Shown here: positions 35,500 to 45,186 of the stretch, piece after piece | Numbering within the stretch: position 1 is the first letter of the stretch | Layout of the letters: each line of letters opens with the position of its first letter | NCBI RefSeq assembly: GCF_004011175.1 | Contig: NZ_RQXX01000004.1 | Span: 310,001 to 374,000, forward strand | DNA length: 64,000 bases | DNA from: Mesobaculum littorinae | Lineage (GTDB): Bacteria; Pseudomonadota; Alphaproteobacteria; Rhodobacterales; Rhodobacteraceae | Direction of reading: 5' to 3' | Notes under the pieces: model-generated | The model's input: the letters and a program-made list of their open reading frames with translations, nothing else | Database searches by the model: none | Told to the model about the DNA's origin: nothing | Translations under genes and position numbers: made by a program

Positions 35500-36054
35500 A
35501 TGCAGATCCAGGAAACAGCCCTGCCCGGTGTCGTCATCCTGACCCCCGCCAGGTTCGGCGACGCCCGCGGGTTCTTCAGCGAAAGCTGGAACGCCCGGCG
35601 CATGGCCGAGGCCGGGCTGGCCCATGACTTCGTGCAGGACAACCATTCGCTGTCGCAGGCCGCCGGCACTCTGCGCGGCCTGCACTACCAGGCACCGCCC
35701 CACGCGCAGGCCAAGCTGGTGCGCTGCGGGCGCGGGGTGCTGTTCGACGTGGCGGTCGATATCCGCCGCGGATCGCCCACCTATGGCCAGTGGGTCGGGG
35801 TCGAGCTCAGCTTCGACAACGGCCGCCAGCTGTTGATCCCCGAGGGTTTCCTGCACGGCTTCGTCACCCGCGCCCCGATGACAGAGGTCATCTACAAGTG
35901 CAGCGACCACTACGCGCCCGAGAGCGATGGCGCGGTGGCCTGGGATTCCTGCGGGATCGACTGGGGGCTGAACGCCCCGCCCGTCCTGTCGGACAAGGAT
36001 GCCGCCGCCCCTGCCCTGGCCGATGTCCAAAGTCCTTTCGTCTGGGAAGGGTGA
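35500..36054 (+). CDS. rfbC: dTDP-4-dehydrorhamnose 3,5-epimerase RfbC
   Basis: A 184-residue cupin enzyme converting dTDP-4-keto-6-deoxy-D-glucose to the L-lyxo form, third step of dTDP-L-rhamnose synthesis. Catalytic His62 is in RGLHYQ, and the second motif reads LLIPEGFLHGFV. QDNHSLSQAAGTLRGLHYQAP and YKCSDHYAPESDGAVAWD are the family signature. It leads the rfbCB-pgm-rfbDA operon, with rfbB starting three bases after its stop. Confidence 0.95.
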   Translation: MQIQETALPGVVILTPARFGDARGFFSESWNARRMAEAGLAHDFVQDNHSLSQAAGTLRGLHYQAPPHAQAKLVRCGRGVLFDVAVDIRRGSPTYGQWVGVELSFDNGRQLLIPEGFLHGFVTRAPMTEVIYKCSDHYAPESDGAVAWDSCGIDWGLNAPPVLSDKDAAAPALADVQSPFVWEG

Positions 36055-36057
36055 GAG

Positions 36058-37116
36058 ATGCGCCTGCTTGTCACCGGCGGGGCCGGGTTCATCGGGTCGG
36101 CGGTGGTGCGGCTGGCCATCGCGCGGGGGCACGAGGTCATGAACCTCGACGCGCTGACCTATGCCGCCTGCCTCGCGAATGTTGCAAGCGTGGCCGAGGA
36201 CCCGCGCTACAGCTTCGTGCAGGCCGATATCCGCGACCGTGCGGCGCTGGATGCCGCGTTCGCGGCGCACCGCCCCGACGCGGTGATGCACCTGGCCGCC
36301 GAAAGCCACGTGGACCGGTCGATCGACGGGCCGCGCGATTTCGTCGACACCAACATCGCCGGCACGTTCAACATGCTCGAAGCCGCACGGGGATACTGGG
36401 CGCAGGCCGGTCGCCCGGAAGGCTTCCGCTTCCACCATGTCTCGACCGACGAGGTCTACGGCACCCTTCCGCACGACCCCGGAGCGCTCTTCACCGAAGA
36501 CACCGCCTATGATCCACGCTCGCCCTACTCGGCCTCCAAGGCGGCCAGCGATCACCTGGTGCGCGCTTGGCATCATACCTACGGATTGCCGGTGGTCGTC
36601 AGCAACTGCTCGAACAACTACGGGCCCTATCACTTCCCCGAAAAGCTGATCCCGGTCATCATCCTGAATGCCCTGGCGGGCAAGCCGCTGCCGATCTACG
36701 GCGACGGATCGAACATCCGGGATTGGCTCTATGTCGAGGATCACGCCGATGCGCTGCTGCTGGTGGCGGCCCGCGGCGCGCCCGGGCGCTCCTACAACAT
36801 CGGCGGCGAGAACGAGCGCAGCAACCTGCAGCTGGTCGAAACGCTCTGCGGCATCCTGGACGACATGCGCCCGCGCCCCAATGGCCAGAGCTATGCGGCG
36901 CAGATCACCTTTGTGCCCGACCGGCCCGGCCATGACGCGCGCTATGCCATAGACCCCGGCCGTATCCGGCGCGAACTGGGCTGGCGGCCGTCGGTCACGG
37001 TCGAGGACGGGCTGCGCCGCACCGTGCGCTGGTATCTCGAGAACGAGGACTGGTGGCGCCCGCTGCAGTCCCGGCAGGGCGTCGGCGTCCGGCTGGGAGC
37101 GGGGATGACCCCGTGA
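36058..37116 (+). CDS. rfbB: dTDP-glucose 4,6-dehydratase RfbB
   Basis: A 352-residue extended short-chain dehydrogenase. The NAD-binding GGAGFIGS is at residues 7-14, the substrate motif [15 protein letters not shown] near 78-92, the catalytic Thr/Asp/Glu in VSTDEVYG (128-135) and YxxxK at Y157/K161. [17 protein letters not shown] is typical of RmlB. It makes dTDP-4-keto-6-deoxyglucose. Its stop overlaps the next gene by GTGA. The upstream gap to rfbC is three bases. Confidence 0.96.
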   Translation: MRLLVTGGAGFIGSAVVRLAIARGHEVMNLDALTYAACLANVASVAEDPRYSFVQADIRDRAALDAAFAAHRPDAVMHLAAESHVDRSIDGPRDFVDTNIAGTFNMLEAARGYWAQAGRPEGFRFHHVSTDEVYGTLPHDPGALFTEDTAYDPRSPYSASKAASDHLVRAWHHTYGLPVVVSNCSNNYGPYHFPEKLIPVIILNALAGKPLPIYGDGSNIRDWLYVEDHADALLLVAARGAPGRSYNIGGENERSNLQLVETLCGILDDMRPRPNGQSYAAQITFVPDRPGHDARYAIDPGRIRRELGWRPSVTVEDGLRRTVRWYLENEDWWRPLQSRQGVGVRLGAGMTP

Positions 37117-38540
37117 CCGCGGAGGCTCCGAAATTCGGCACCAGCGGGCTGCGCGGGCTGGTCACCGCGCTGACGCCGGCCTGTGTCGGCGCCTACGCCC
37201 GCGCCTTCGCGGCGGCCTGCCCCACCGGCGGGGCCGTGCACCTTGGGTGGGACCTGCGCCCCTCCTCGGGCGCGATCGCCGATGCCGTGGGCGCGGCGCT
37301 GACCGCTGCCGGCCGGGACGTGGTCCGCCACGGCGTGCTGCCGACCCCGGCGCTTGCCCTTGCCGCGGGACAGGCCGGGCAGGCGGCGATCATGATCACC
37401 GGCAGCCACATCCCGGCCGACCGCAACGGGCTGAAGTTCTACACCCCCCACGGCGAGATCACCAAGGCGGACGAAGCCGCCATCCTGGCGCATCTCGGCT
37501 CGCCTGCCACCGGTGGCGCCGCCGGGGGCGCCACCGGGTGCGCCGCGGGGCGGGTGCGCGAGGCCGGGCAGGACGCCACCGACGCCTATGTCGCCCGCTA
37601 CACGCGCGCCTTCGGGCCAGAGGCCCTGGCCGGGCTGCGCATCGGGGTCTACCAGCACAGCTCGGCCGCCCGCGACATCTTGGTGACGGTGAGCCGTGCG
37701 CTTGGCGCAACCGCGGTGCCGCTGGCCCGCAGCGAGACCTTCGTCGCGGTCGATACCGAGGCGGTCGACCCGGCCACCCGCACAAGGCTCGCCGGCTGGT
37801 GCCGGGACCTCAACCTCGATGCCGTGATCTCGGCCGACGGGGATGCCGACCGGCCGCTGGTCACGGATGCCACCGGCCGGGTCGTCCCCGGAGACGTCTT
37901 GGGCCCGCTGACCGCGCGCCTGCTGGGCGCCGACACGGTCTGCACCCCGGTTTCGTCGAACACGCTGGTGACGCAGCTGGCCGACATCGGGGAATGCCAC
38001 CTGACCCGCATCGGGTCGCCCTTCGTGATCGCCGCGATGGACGCGGCGCTGGCGCGCGCGCCGGACGCGCGTGTTGTGGGCTACGAAGCCAATGGCGGCT
38101 TCCTGCTGGGGTTTGCCGCGCAGGGCCCCGCCGGCGCGCTGCCCCCGCTTTTGACGCGCGACTGCCTTCTGCCGATCCTCGCGCCTTTGGCGCTGGCCCG
38201 CCGCGCCGGGCAGGGCCTGGCCGGGCTGGTGGCCACGCTGCCGCCGGTCTTTACCGCGGCCGACCGCCTGACCGGCATCGCGCCCGAGGTCTCCGCCCCC
38301 TTCCTCGCCACCCTGCAAGGCGACCATGGGGCGCGGGCCGCGTTCCTTGCCGATCTCGGGCTTGAGGCGGGGCTGGACCTGACCGACGGGCTTCGGCTGC
38401 ACCTGCAGGGGGGCGAGATTGTCCACCTGCGCCCCTCGGGCAATGCCCCCGAGTTCCGCTGCTATACCGAGGCCGCCAGCCCCGAACGCGCGAACGACCT
38501 GCTGGCAGCCTGCCTCGATACCCTGCGCGCACGGCTTTGA
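37113..38540 (+). CDS. Phosphoglucomutase / phosphomannomutase family enzyme
   Basis: A 475-residue alpha-D-phosphohexomutase starting with GTG at 37113 (coupled to rfbB). The phosphoserine is S98 in the ITGSHIP motif, the metal-binding loop is DGDADRP (about residues 247-253), the sugar-specificity loop is [11 protein letters not shown] (near 323-333), and the phosphate-binding loop is [10 protein letters not shown] at the C-terminus. The GEAN-like EANGG does not settle glucose versus mannose specificity. Its position inside the rhamnose operon argues that it makes glucose-1-phosphate for RfbA (inference). Confidence 0.88.
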   Translation: MTAEAPKFGTSGLRGLVTALTPACVGAYARAFAAACPTGGAVHLGWDLRPSSGAIADAVGAALTAAGRDVVRHGVLPTPALALAAGQAGQAAIMITGSHIPADRNGLKFYTPHGEITKADEAAILAHLGSPATGGAAGGATGCAAGRVREAGQDATDAYVARYTRAFGPEALAGLRIGVYQHSSAARDILVTVSRALGATAVPLARSETFVAVDTEAVDPATRTRLAGWCRDLNLDAVISADGDADRPLVTDATGRVVPGDVLGPLTARLLGADTVCTPVSSNTLVTQLADIGECHLTRIGSPFVIAAMDAALARAPDARVVGYEANGGFLLGFAAQGPAGALPPLLTRDCLLPILAPLALARRAGQGLAGLVATLPPVFTAADRLTGIAPEVSAPFLATLQGDHGARAAFLADLGLEAGLDLTDGLRLHLQGGEIVHLRPSGNAPEFRCYTEAASPERANDLLAACLDTLRARL

Positions 38541-38558
38541 CGCCCGGAAAGGACCGCC

Positions 38559-39401
38559 ATGACCCTTCTCGTTTTCGGCCAGGCCGGGCAGGTCGCCACC
38601 GAGCTGCAACTGCAGGCAGAGGTCACCGCCCTGCCCCGCGCCGCCGCCGACCTGTCTGACCCCGACGCCTGCGCCGCGGCTATCGTCGCCGCACGGCCCA
38701 CGGCCGTGATCAACGCCGCCGCCTATACCGCAGTCGACCGCGCCGAGGACGAAGAATCGCTGGCGCTGCGCATCAACGGCGCAGCGCCCGGCGCCATGGC
38801 CCGGGCCTGTGCCGATCTGGGCGTCCCGATGGTGCATATCTCGACCGACTACGTCTTCGACGGCTCGGGCGATGCGCCGTGGCAGCCGGACGACAGGACC
38901 GCCCCGCTCAATGCCTATGGCCGGACGAAACTGGCCGGAGAGGAGGCGATCCGCGCCAGCGGTTGCGTGCACGCGATCCTGCGCACCTCCTGGGTCTTCT
39001 CGCCGCACGGGTCGAACTTCGTCAGAACCATGATGCGCCTGTCGGAAACCCGCACCGACCTGTCCATCGTCGATGACCAGATCGGGGGTCCGACGCCCGC
39101 CGCCAGCATTGCCGGTGCCTGCCTGATCCTCGCGCAGGCTCTGAGAGACGGCGCAGGGGGCGGCACCTACCACCATGCGGGCGCGCCCGTCGTCAGCTGG
39201 GCCAGCCTCGCCCGCGCGACGTTCGAGCTTGCCGGACGCGAGGTGGCGGTCACGGGCATCCCCACCGCGGCGTATCCCACCCCGGCGCGACGCCCCCTCA
39301 ATTCACGGCTGGACTGCTCCAGCATTTCACGCGATTTCGGCATCGCGCCACCCGATTGGCGCGCGGCCCTCTCCGACATGGTGAACGAGTTGACTTCATG
39401 A
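38559..39401 (+). CDS. rfbD: dTDP-4-dehydrorhamnose reductase RfbD
   Basis: A 280-residue NAD(P)H-dependent reductase, the last step to dTDP-L-rhamnose. Glycine-rich FGQAGQVATEL is at residues 6-16, INAAAYTAVDRAEDE at 51-65 is the family signature, the catalytic Y120/K124 sit in AYGRTKLAGE, and TSWVFSPHGSNFVRTM follows. It overlaps rfbA by four bases (ATGA), so both proteins are made together. Confidence 0.95.
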   Translation: MTLLVFGQAGQVATELQLQAEVTALPRAAADLSDPDACAAAIVAARPTAVINAAAYTAVDRAEDEESLALRINGAAPGAMARACADLGVPMVHISTDYVFDGSGDAPWQPDDRTAPLNAYGRTKLAGEEAIRASGCVHAILRTSWVFSPHGSNFVRTMMRLSETRTDLSIVDDQIGGPTPAASIAGACLILAQALRDGAGGGTYHHAGAPVVSWASLARATFELAGREVAVTGIPTAAYPTPARRPLNSRLDCSSISRDFGIAPPDWRAALSDMVNELTS

Positions 39402-40273
39402 CCCGGCGCAAAGGCATCATCCTGGCCGGCGGCTCTGGCAGCCGTCTGGCTCCGATAACCATCGGACTGTCGAAACAGCTGGTCCCGATCTACGACAAGC
39501 CGATGATCTACTATCCGCTTTCGGTGCTGATGCTGGCCGGCATCCGCGAGATCGCGATCATCACCACGCCCGAGGACAAGGAGCAGTTCCGCCGCACGCT
39601 GGGTGATGGCGGGCAATGGGGGCTGAGCTTTACCTATATAGAACAGCCCAGCCCGGACGGGCTGGCGCAGGCCTATATCCTGGCCGAGGAGTTTCTCGAC
39701 CGCGCGCCCTCGGCCATGGTGCTGGGCGACAACATCTTCTTCGGCCATGGCCTGCCCGAGCATCTGGCCCGGGCCGATGCCCGCACAGAAGGCGGCACCG
39801 TCTTCGGCTACCGCGTGGCCGACCCCGAACGGTACGGCGTGGTGGAGTTTGCCACCGATGGCACCGTGCGCCGCATCATCGAAAAGCCCGCCCGGGCCCC
39901 GTCGCCCTACGCGGTGACCGGTCTCTACTTTCTCGACGGCAGCGCGCCGGAGCGGGCGCGGCAGGTCGGCCCCTCGGACCGCGGCGAGCTGGAGATCACG
40001 TCGCTTCTCGAGATGTATCTTGCCGACGGCACCCTTAACGTCGAGCTGATGGGGCGCGGCTATGCATGGCTCGACACCGGGACCCATGCCTCTCTTCTCG
40101 ATGCGGGGAACTTCGTGCGCACGCTGTCCGAACGGCAGGGCCAGCAGGTGGGCTGCCCCGAAGAGATTGCCTGGGCGAAAGGCTGGATCAGCGACAGCGC
40201 CCTGCGCGCTCGTGCCGACGCCTTTGGCAAGAACGGCTACGGCGCCTATCTGCACAGGCTGCTCGACGGCTGA
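39398..40273 (+). CDS. rfbA: Glucose-1-phosphate thymidylyltransferase RfbA
   Basis: A 291-residue nucleotidyltransferase making dTDP-glucose from Glc-1-P and dTTP, the first step of rhamnose synthesis. The nucleotide-binding block KGIILAGGSGSRLAPIT is at residues 5-21, followed by SKQLVPIYDKPMIYYPLSVLM; AMVLGDNIFFG holds the catalytic Asp pair, and GYAWLDTGTHASLLDA the C-terminal motif. ATG 39398 overlaps the rfbD stop. With rfbC, rfbB and rfbD, the pathway is complete. Confidence 0.96.
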   Translation: MTRRKGIILAGGSGSRLAPITIGLSKQLVPIYDKPMIYYPLSVLMLAGIREIAIITTPEDKEQFRRTLGDGGQWGLSFTYIEQPSPDGLAQAYILAEEFLDRAPSAMVLGDNIFFGHGLPEHLARADARTEGGTVFGYRVADPERYGVVEFATDGTVRRIIEKPARAPSPYAVTGLYFLDGSAPERARQVGPSDRGELEITSLLEMYLADGTLNVELMGRGYAWLDTGTHASLLDAGNFVRTLSERQGQQVGCPEEIAWAKGWISDSALRARADAFGKNGYGAYLHRLLDG

Positions 40274-40315
40274 GCGTCCCCCGACAGGACAGCGCAGATC
40301 CGGGCAGTCATCTTC

Positions 40316-41437
40316 TCAGTCGGCGGGGCCGCGGCGGTGGACGTCCCGGAGAAAGTCCCGAATGTCGGCGGGAAGGTCCTGCGCCTCGGCCTCCCGCACC
40401 AGGGCGGGCAGGATTTCGGCCGCGGCGCTGCGGCCGTCGAAGATGCGCGGCCTGTGGATCTCGTCCAGGTCGGTGAAGAACGGCGTCCTGCCCGAGATGC
40501 GTTGCAGCCAAGCCTCGCAGTCCTGGAATTCAGCTGCGAGCTCGGCACGCGACGCCGCCCCGATCAGATCGACATCCTGGTTGCGGGGGCAGTCGATGCG
40601 GCCCGCCACCTTGCCAAGGAAGCTTCTGAGCTTCGTTGCCGACAGCGGGGGAAGCCGCCACATCGCCAGACGCGCGATTTCGATCATCGCATAGGGCAGG
40701 CTGGGGTTCACATCCGCCGTTTCACGCGGGGCGCAGACCGCGATATCGGGAAAGGCATCTTTGAACACGCCCACCGCCCCGCCCTTCTTGCGGCTGTCGC
40801 TGTAGGGCAGGATGTGCCTTTGCGCCTGCGGATACCTTTCGATCCATGGCATGAGCGCGGCGCGGTAATCGACATGGACCGACCTCAGCCATGGCCCGAC
40901 GCCGGTCTCTGCGAGGCTCTGAAACGGGGTCCTGAACTTCAGCATCTGGCTTTGCCACGAACTTAAGGCATCATCCGGGCGCCTGACCAGGGCGAAGAGG
41001 CCGGCGCCCTCGTCGGCAAACCTTTCGCGAAACAGGTCGACAGCGCCGGGGGCCCTGACCCCGAGCGTGGCCAGATCCTCGGAACAGAAGACAAGCGTAT
41101 GGGCCTGCATCTGGCGCGTCAGATCGACCACATGGTTCAGGACGAGATCCCCCCGCTCCATGGGGGCGTGCCCCGACGGGAACCGGCTGTCGGGCACGGC
41201 ATCCGCGATCATGCGATGCGCCAGGGCATTGTGCCCCATGTATTCGTTCAGCCGCGCCGGACGGCGATTGACAGGACGGCGGCCCAGGGCCTCGGCCAGA
41301 AACCGCGCGGTCCCGTGGGCATGCACTGGCGGAAAGAGAATGCCGTTTCGCGCAAGCTTCAGCTGGTTGGCCAGAAGATAGTGCTGCAGGCTGGTCGAGC
41401 CTGTCTTGTGCAGCCCCAGGCAATAGACCGTTTTCAT
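40316..41437 (-). CDS. Sulfotransferase-like P-loop protein
   Basis: A 373-residue protein with the sulfotransferase PAPS-binding loop near its N-terminus (LGLHKTGSTSLQHYL, residues 7-21) and downstream features of the fold: LVFCSEDLATLG and FALVRRPDDALSSWQSQML, where the Arg-Arg-Pro-x-x region is the 3'-phosphate contact. It has no signal peptide or helix. Such enzymes move sulfate from PAPS to sugars or proteins. It lies convergent to rfbA in the polysaccharide locus, with two more relatives nearby, so glycan sulfation is a natural guess. The acceptor is unknown. Confidence 0.75.
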   Translation of the reverse strand: MKTVYCLGLHKTGSTSLQHYLLANQLKLARNGILFPPVHAHGTARFLAEALGRRPVNRRPARLNEYMGHNALAHRMIADAVPDSRFPSGHAPMERGDLVLNHVVDLTRQMQAHTLVFCSEDLATLGVRAPGAVDLFRERFADEGAGLFALVRRPDDALSSWQSQMLKFRTPFQSLAETGVGPWLRSVHVDYRAALMPWIERYPQAQRHILPYSDSRKKGGAVGVFKDAFPDIAVCAPRETADVNPSLPYAMIEIARLAMWRLPPLSATKLRSFLGKVAGRIDCPRNQDVDLIGAASRAELAAEFQDCEAWLQRISGRTPFFTDLDEIHRPRIFDGRSAAAEILPALVREAEAQDLPADIRDFLRDVHRRGPAD

Positions 41438-41580
41438 GTGGGCGACCCCAAGACATCAACTTTGCTCGACGACAGGCACGCATGGGCGACCTGTCTTCGG
41501 GGCGTGCTACGCCATTTCAGCGCGCATCTCGACAGCAGAATCCGCGAAGCCGGTCGGGGGGCGATCGGCGCGGGTTTTGA

Positions 41581-43095
41581 CTAGGCCTGCGAGGGGCCGC
41601 CACGCTCAAGAATGGTGCAGGTGTCGGTGACGCGGACCTCGACATCCTTGGGCAAGGCAATGTCACGCGACCACTCGGTTGCACCGATCACGACGATCAC
41701 CGACGGGGCGATGTCGCGCAGCGCATCCAAGAGAAAATCATCGCAGATCTGCGACTGGACGACCAGCAGGTCGGGTCTGGGGATGGCGTTCCTGCACAGA
41801 AGGTCTTGCAGGCTATTCCGCACGGCCCGCTTTTCGGACAGCGCGATCAGGGGGCTGGGCAGTGGCAGGGCGTCGAATTTTGCGGTTTTCTCATATGATT
41901 TCGCGCCCACAGGCAGAACGAGCCTGACAAGCCTCCCGGGCTCCGCCGCGGCCAGCAGCGCGGTTTGCGGTGCGTCCATATGTACCGAGACGGGGCATCT
42001 GGCCATGATGTCGCCAAGGGCCGACAAATCCGCGGGCGTGAGGCTCAGGGGACTGTCTGAAAGATTCCCGGGTTTCTCCGCCCTGCGGGCAATCTCCGAG
42101 GCCAGCTCCATACCCGTCCAGAACAAGTCACGAGTTGCGCTTGCCACGTCGGCAGACACCGCTTGCGCCTCACAGTCATCGCCAAGCGGCAGCGGGGCAT
42201 CGAGCGTGCCGGATTTCTCAAGAAGACGGTTGCCGTTCCAGATCTCTGCGCGCTGTGCCGTGCTAAGCGGGATCGGAAATGTCCCGACGCTGCCCGGCGC
42301 GTCACCGGCGGAAACCCGGGCCTTGGCGGTTTCCCGCAAGAGATGCTCAAACTCCAGTCGGTCCTCCTTGGGCAGGATCGAAACGATCATGTTGAGACGC
42401 CGCTTGGCCTCGATCAAGAACGCCTGTTTCTCGCGCTGATTGGACTTTATGCTCGATGCATCTTCTTCGGCTGTCATCGGAAGGTTGGCGGCCTTCAGGA
42501 AGGCAGGCACGATACCACCCTCCGTCGCGCCGTAAACCACGGCCCGACTTTCACGAGCGCGCAGAAGGCACGCCAATCGTTGCAGGCGGGTTTCATAATT
42601 CAGAACACCGCGCTCGAAATTATCCTCAACAAACTTCGAGAACGGCATTGGGCGGCCGGAAAAGCCGCTCATGACATTTTCCACATATCTGGACCGCAGC
42701 CAATCGTATTGCGGTCGCAGAACAGCCAGTAGTGTCAGATCCCAATCCTTGAAATACTCCCCGATCAGGCGCAGAGTGCTGTCAGGCTGATCCGAGAATA
42801 TATTCTCGACGCTTAAAAGAACCGTGTGGCCCGGGTATTCTCCAATTTCTTGCTCCAAGTCCGCCATTGTTTTGGCACGGAGATCGAGCACGAGTTTAAG
42901 ATGGCCGGGCGTTCGCGTGTTGTCGTAGGCGTTCTGGCGCAGGAAAACCGAGGACGGAAACAGCACCCCTTTTTCAAGGAGCGCCTCTCTCTGCGAGTCG
43001 AGGTAATTCTGTATCGATGTGCTGCCGGCCTTGGTTTGCCCGATATGAAAGATTACTTTACGTCGATCGTACAAACGGCCGTCCTCGGTTCGCAA
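41581..43095 (-). CDS. Sulfotransferase-like P-loop protein with large C-terminal extension
   Basis: A 504-residue protein. The P-loop HIGQTKAGSTSIQNYL (residues 17-32) marks the sulfotransferase fold, with VLRPQYDWLRSRYVENVMSG as the 3'-phosphate-binding Arg region. After about residue 240 comes a long region with no recognised motif, ending in strands like PRPDLLVVQSQICDDFLLDALRD and VIVVIGATEWSRDIALP, which could be a second Rossmann-like domain. The DNA is visibly more AT-rich than its neighbours, especially 42350-43100, suggesting recent acquisition. It is next to another sulfotransferase-like gene (143 bases apart, same strand). Confidence 0.7.
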   Translation of the reverse strand: MRTEDGRLYDRRKVIFHIGQTKAGSTSIQNYLDSQREALLEKGVLFPSSVFLRQNAYDNTRTPGHLKLVLDLRAKTMADLEQEIGEYPGHTVLLSVENIFSDQPDSTLRLIGEYFKDWDLTLLAVLRPQYDWLRSRYVENVMSGFSGRPMPFSKFVEDNFERGVLNYETRLQRLACLLRARESRAVVYGATEGGIVPAFLKAANLPMTAEEDASSIKSNQREKQAFLIEAKRRLNMIVSILPKEDRLEFEHLLRETAKARVSAGDAPGSVGTFPIPLSTAQRAEIWNGNRLLEKSGTLDAPLPLGDDCEAQAVSADVASATRDLFWTGMELASEIARRAEKPGNLSDSPLSLTPADLSALGDIMARCPVSVHMDAPQTALLAAAEPGRLVRLVLPVGAKSYEKTAKFDALPLPSPLIALSEKRAVRNSLQDLLCRNAIPRPDLLVVQSQICDDFLLDALRDIAPSVIVVIGATEWSRDIALPKDVEVRVTDTCTILERGGPSQA

Positions 43096-43365
43096 CAGCT
43101 TGGGTATCGCATACGATTTTTGACAATCCGGAAACCCGGCACCGCTGTCAACCGTGGCGTGAACAGTTTTACGCGGTCTTCTCGACGGTACCAGCGTTTG
43201 ACGTCGAAAGCGGACGCGGTCCGGCCATGACCGCGTCCAGATGCCTCAATTTTTATCCAACGATCATGCGGGTCGAGGCACGCAGCTGAACCCGAACCAG
43301 TCCCGTTCCGGCCCGGCCGATGCCGACGCGCCTATCTGGATGACCGCAGCGGACCAGTGGCGCCC

Positions 43366-45186
43366 TTACTCGACCGTCACCGATTTCGCCAGGTTGCGCG
43401 GCTGGTCCACGTCGGTGCCTTTTTCCACGGCGGTGAAATAGGCCAGCTGCTGGATCGGCACCGCGTAGGCAATGGCGGCGAAGGGGCCATCGATCTTCGG
43501 CATCTCGATCATCTGCCAGACACCGTCGCCGCCGTCCTTCAGGCCGCGGGCGTCGGAGACCATCACGATCTTGCCGCCGCGGGCCATGACCTCCTGCATG
43601 TTCGACACGGTCTTGTCGAACATCGCGTCATGCGGCGTCAGAACCACCACCGGCATCTCTTCGTCGATCAGTGCAATGGGCCCGTGCTTGAGCTCGCCCG
43701 ACGCATAGCCTTCGGCGTGGATGTACGAGATCTCCTTAAGCTTGAGCGCACCTTCCAGAGCCAGCGGGTAAAGCGCGCCGCGACCGAGGAACAGAACATC
43801 TTCGTAGCGCGCCAGCTGGGCGCTGACCGCCTGGACCTGCGGAGCAATGGCCAGCGCCTCGGTCACCTGACCGGGCACGCGGCGCAGCTGATCGGTCAGC
43901 TCCCGGTCGCCGGCCTCGTCGAGAAGCCCGCGCTGGCGGGCCGCCTGAAGCGACAGGGACGCCAGCACGGCCAGTTGGCAGGTGAAAGCCTTGGTCGAGG
44001 CGACACCGATCTCCGGCCCGGCCAGGATCGGCAGCGCCAGGTCGCTTTCCCGCGCGATCGAGCTTTCCATGGCGTTCACGATCGACACCACCTTGCCCGC
44101 TTGGCCGGTGCAATAGCGCAGCGCGGCCAGCGTATCGGCCGTTTCGCCCGACTGGCTGACGAACAGGGTCAGCGTGCGGTCGTTCAGCGGCGGTTCGCGG
44201 TAGCGGAACTCCGAGGCAATGTCGATTTCCACCGGTATCCGGGCGATCTGCTCGAACCAGTATTTCGACACGAAGCAGGCCAGCGACGCGGTACCGCAGG
44301 CCACCATGACGATGCGGTCGAACTGCGAGAAGTCGACGCCGGTTTCCAGCAGATGCCGGCCTTCGCGGTCGGTGGTGTAGTATTTCAGCGCATTCGCCAG
44401 AACATCGGGCTGCTCGGCGATCTCCTTCGACATGAAGTGCCGGTGCCCGGCCTTGTCCGTGGCCGTCGCCCCGAGGTTGACCGTCTTGCGGGTCCGGGTC
44501 ACGGGCTGCTGGGTGTCATCCAGGAACGCGGCGCCCGCGCGGGTGACGATGGCGATGTCGCCCTCTTCCAGATAGGTGATTTCGCTGGTCATCGGCGCCA
44601 GCGCCAGCGCGTCGGAGCCCACGAACATCTCGCCCTCGCCCCAGCCGACGGCCAGCGGGCTGCCCTTGCGGGCGGCGACGATCAGATCATCCTCGCCTTC
44701 GAACAGGAAACACAGCGCGTAGGCCCCTTCGAGATCCGAGATCGTGGCCTTGGCCGCATCGATCGGTGGCAGCCCCTGGTTCAGATACCAGTCGCACAGC
44801 ATGGCGACGGTCTCGGTGTCGGTATCGGTTTCCGGGGTGATGCCATGCGCGTCCAGTCGGCTGCGCAGCTCGCGGTAATTCTCGATGATGCCGTTGTGCA
44901 CGACGGCCACGCGTCCACGCTGGTGCGGGTGGGCGTTGGCGGTATTGGCGGCGCCATGGGTGGCCCAGCGGGTGTGGCCGATGCCCGAGGTGCCGGCCAG
45001 GGGCTCATGCACAAGCGCGTCGGAAAGATTGACGAGCTTGCCGAGCGCGCGACGGCGTTCCAGCTTGCCGGCGTTGACCGTGGCGATCCCGGCGCTGTCG
45101 TAGCCCCGGTATTCCAGCCGTCTCAGCCCTTCCACCAGGATGGGAGAGACCTGGTGGTTTCCAAGGACACCGACAATTCCGCACAT
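43366..45186 (-). CDS. glmS: Glutamine--fructose-6-phosphate aminotransferase (isomerizing) GlmS
   Basis: A 606-residue enzyme making glucosamine-6-phosphate from fructose-6-phosphate and glutamine, the first step to UDP-GlcNAc. The N-terminal nucleophile C2 is in MCGIVGVLGN, then RLEYRGYDSAGIA; the glutaminase loop carries HTRWATHG. Two SIS domains follow (CGTASLACFVSKYWFEQIARIPVEI, SQSGETADTLAALRYC, and LGRGALYPLALEGALKLKEISYIHAEGY), with the terminal KSVTVE ending. It sits 8 kb from glmU with rhamnose and sulfotransferase genes between, on the opposite strand. Confidence 0.96.
   Translation of the reverse strand: MCGIVGVLGNHQVSPILVEGLRRLEYRGYDSAGIATVNAGKLERRRALGKLVNLSDALVHEPLAGTSGIGHTRWATHGAANTANAHPHQRGRVAVVHNGIIENYRELRSRLDAHGITPETDTDTETVAMLCDWYLNQGLPPIDAAKATISDLEGAYALCFLFEGEDDLIVAARKGSPLAVGWGEGEMFVGSDALALAPMTSEITYLEEGDIAIVTRAGAAFLDDTQQPVTRTRKTVNLGATATDKAGHRHFMSKEIAEQPDVLANALKYYTTDREGRHLLETGVDFSQFDRIVMVACGTASLACFVSKYWFEQIARIPVEIDIASEFRYREPPLNDRTLTLFVSQSGETADTLAALRYCTGQAGKVVSIVNAMESSIARESDLALPILAGPEIGVASTKAFTCQLAVLASLSLQAARQRGLLDEAGDRELTDQLRRVPGQVTEALAIAPQVQAVSAQLARYEDVLFLGRGALYPLALEGALKLKEISYIHAEGYASGELKHGPIALIDEEMPVVVLTPHDAMFDKTVSNMQEVMARGGKIVMVSDARGLKDGGDGVWQMIEMPKIDGPFAAIAYAVPIQQLAYFTAVEKGTDVDQPRNLAKSVTVE

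Noticed and set aside
34018-36933. 971-codon minus-strand frame opposite glmU, rfbC and rfbB
   Set aside because: Three well-recognised genes lie on the plus strand; the antisense frame is a GC shadow.
42793-42808. 16-bp perfect palindrome CGAGAATATATTCTCG
   Set aside because: It lies well inside the coding region of a sulfotransferase-like gene; no regulatory role is needed to explain it.
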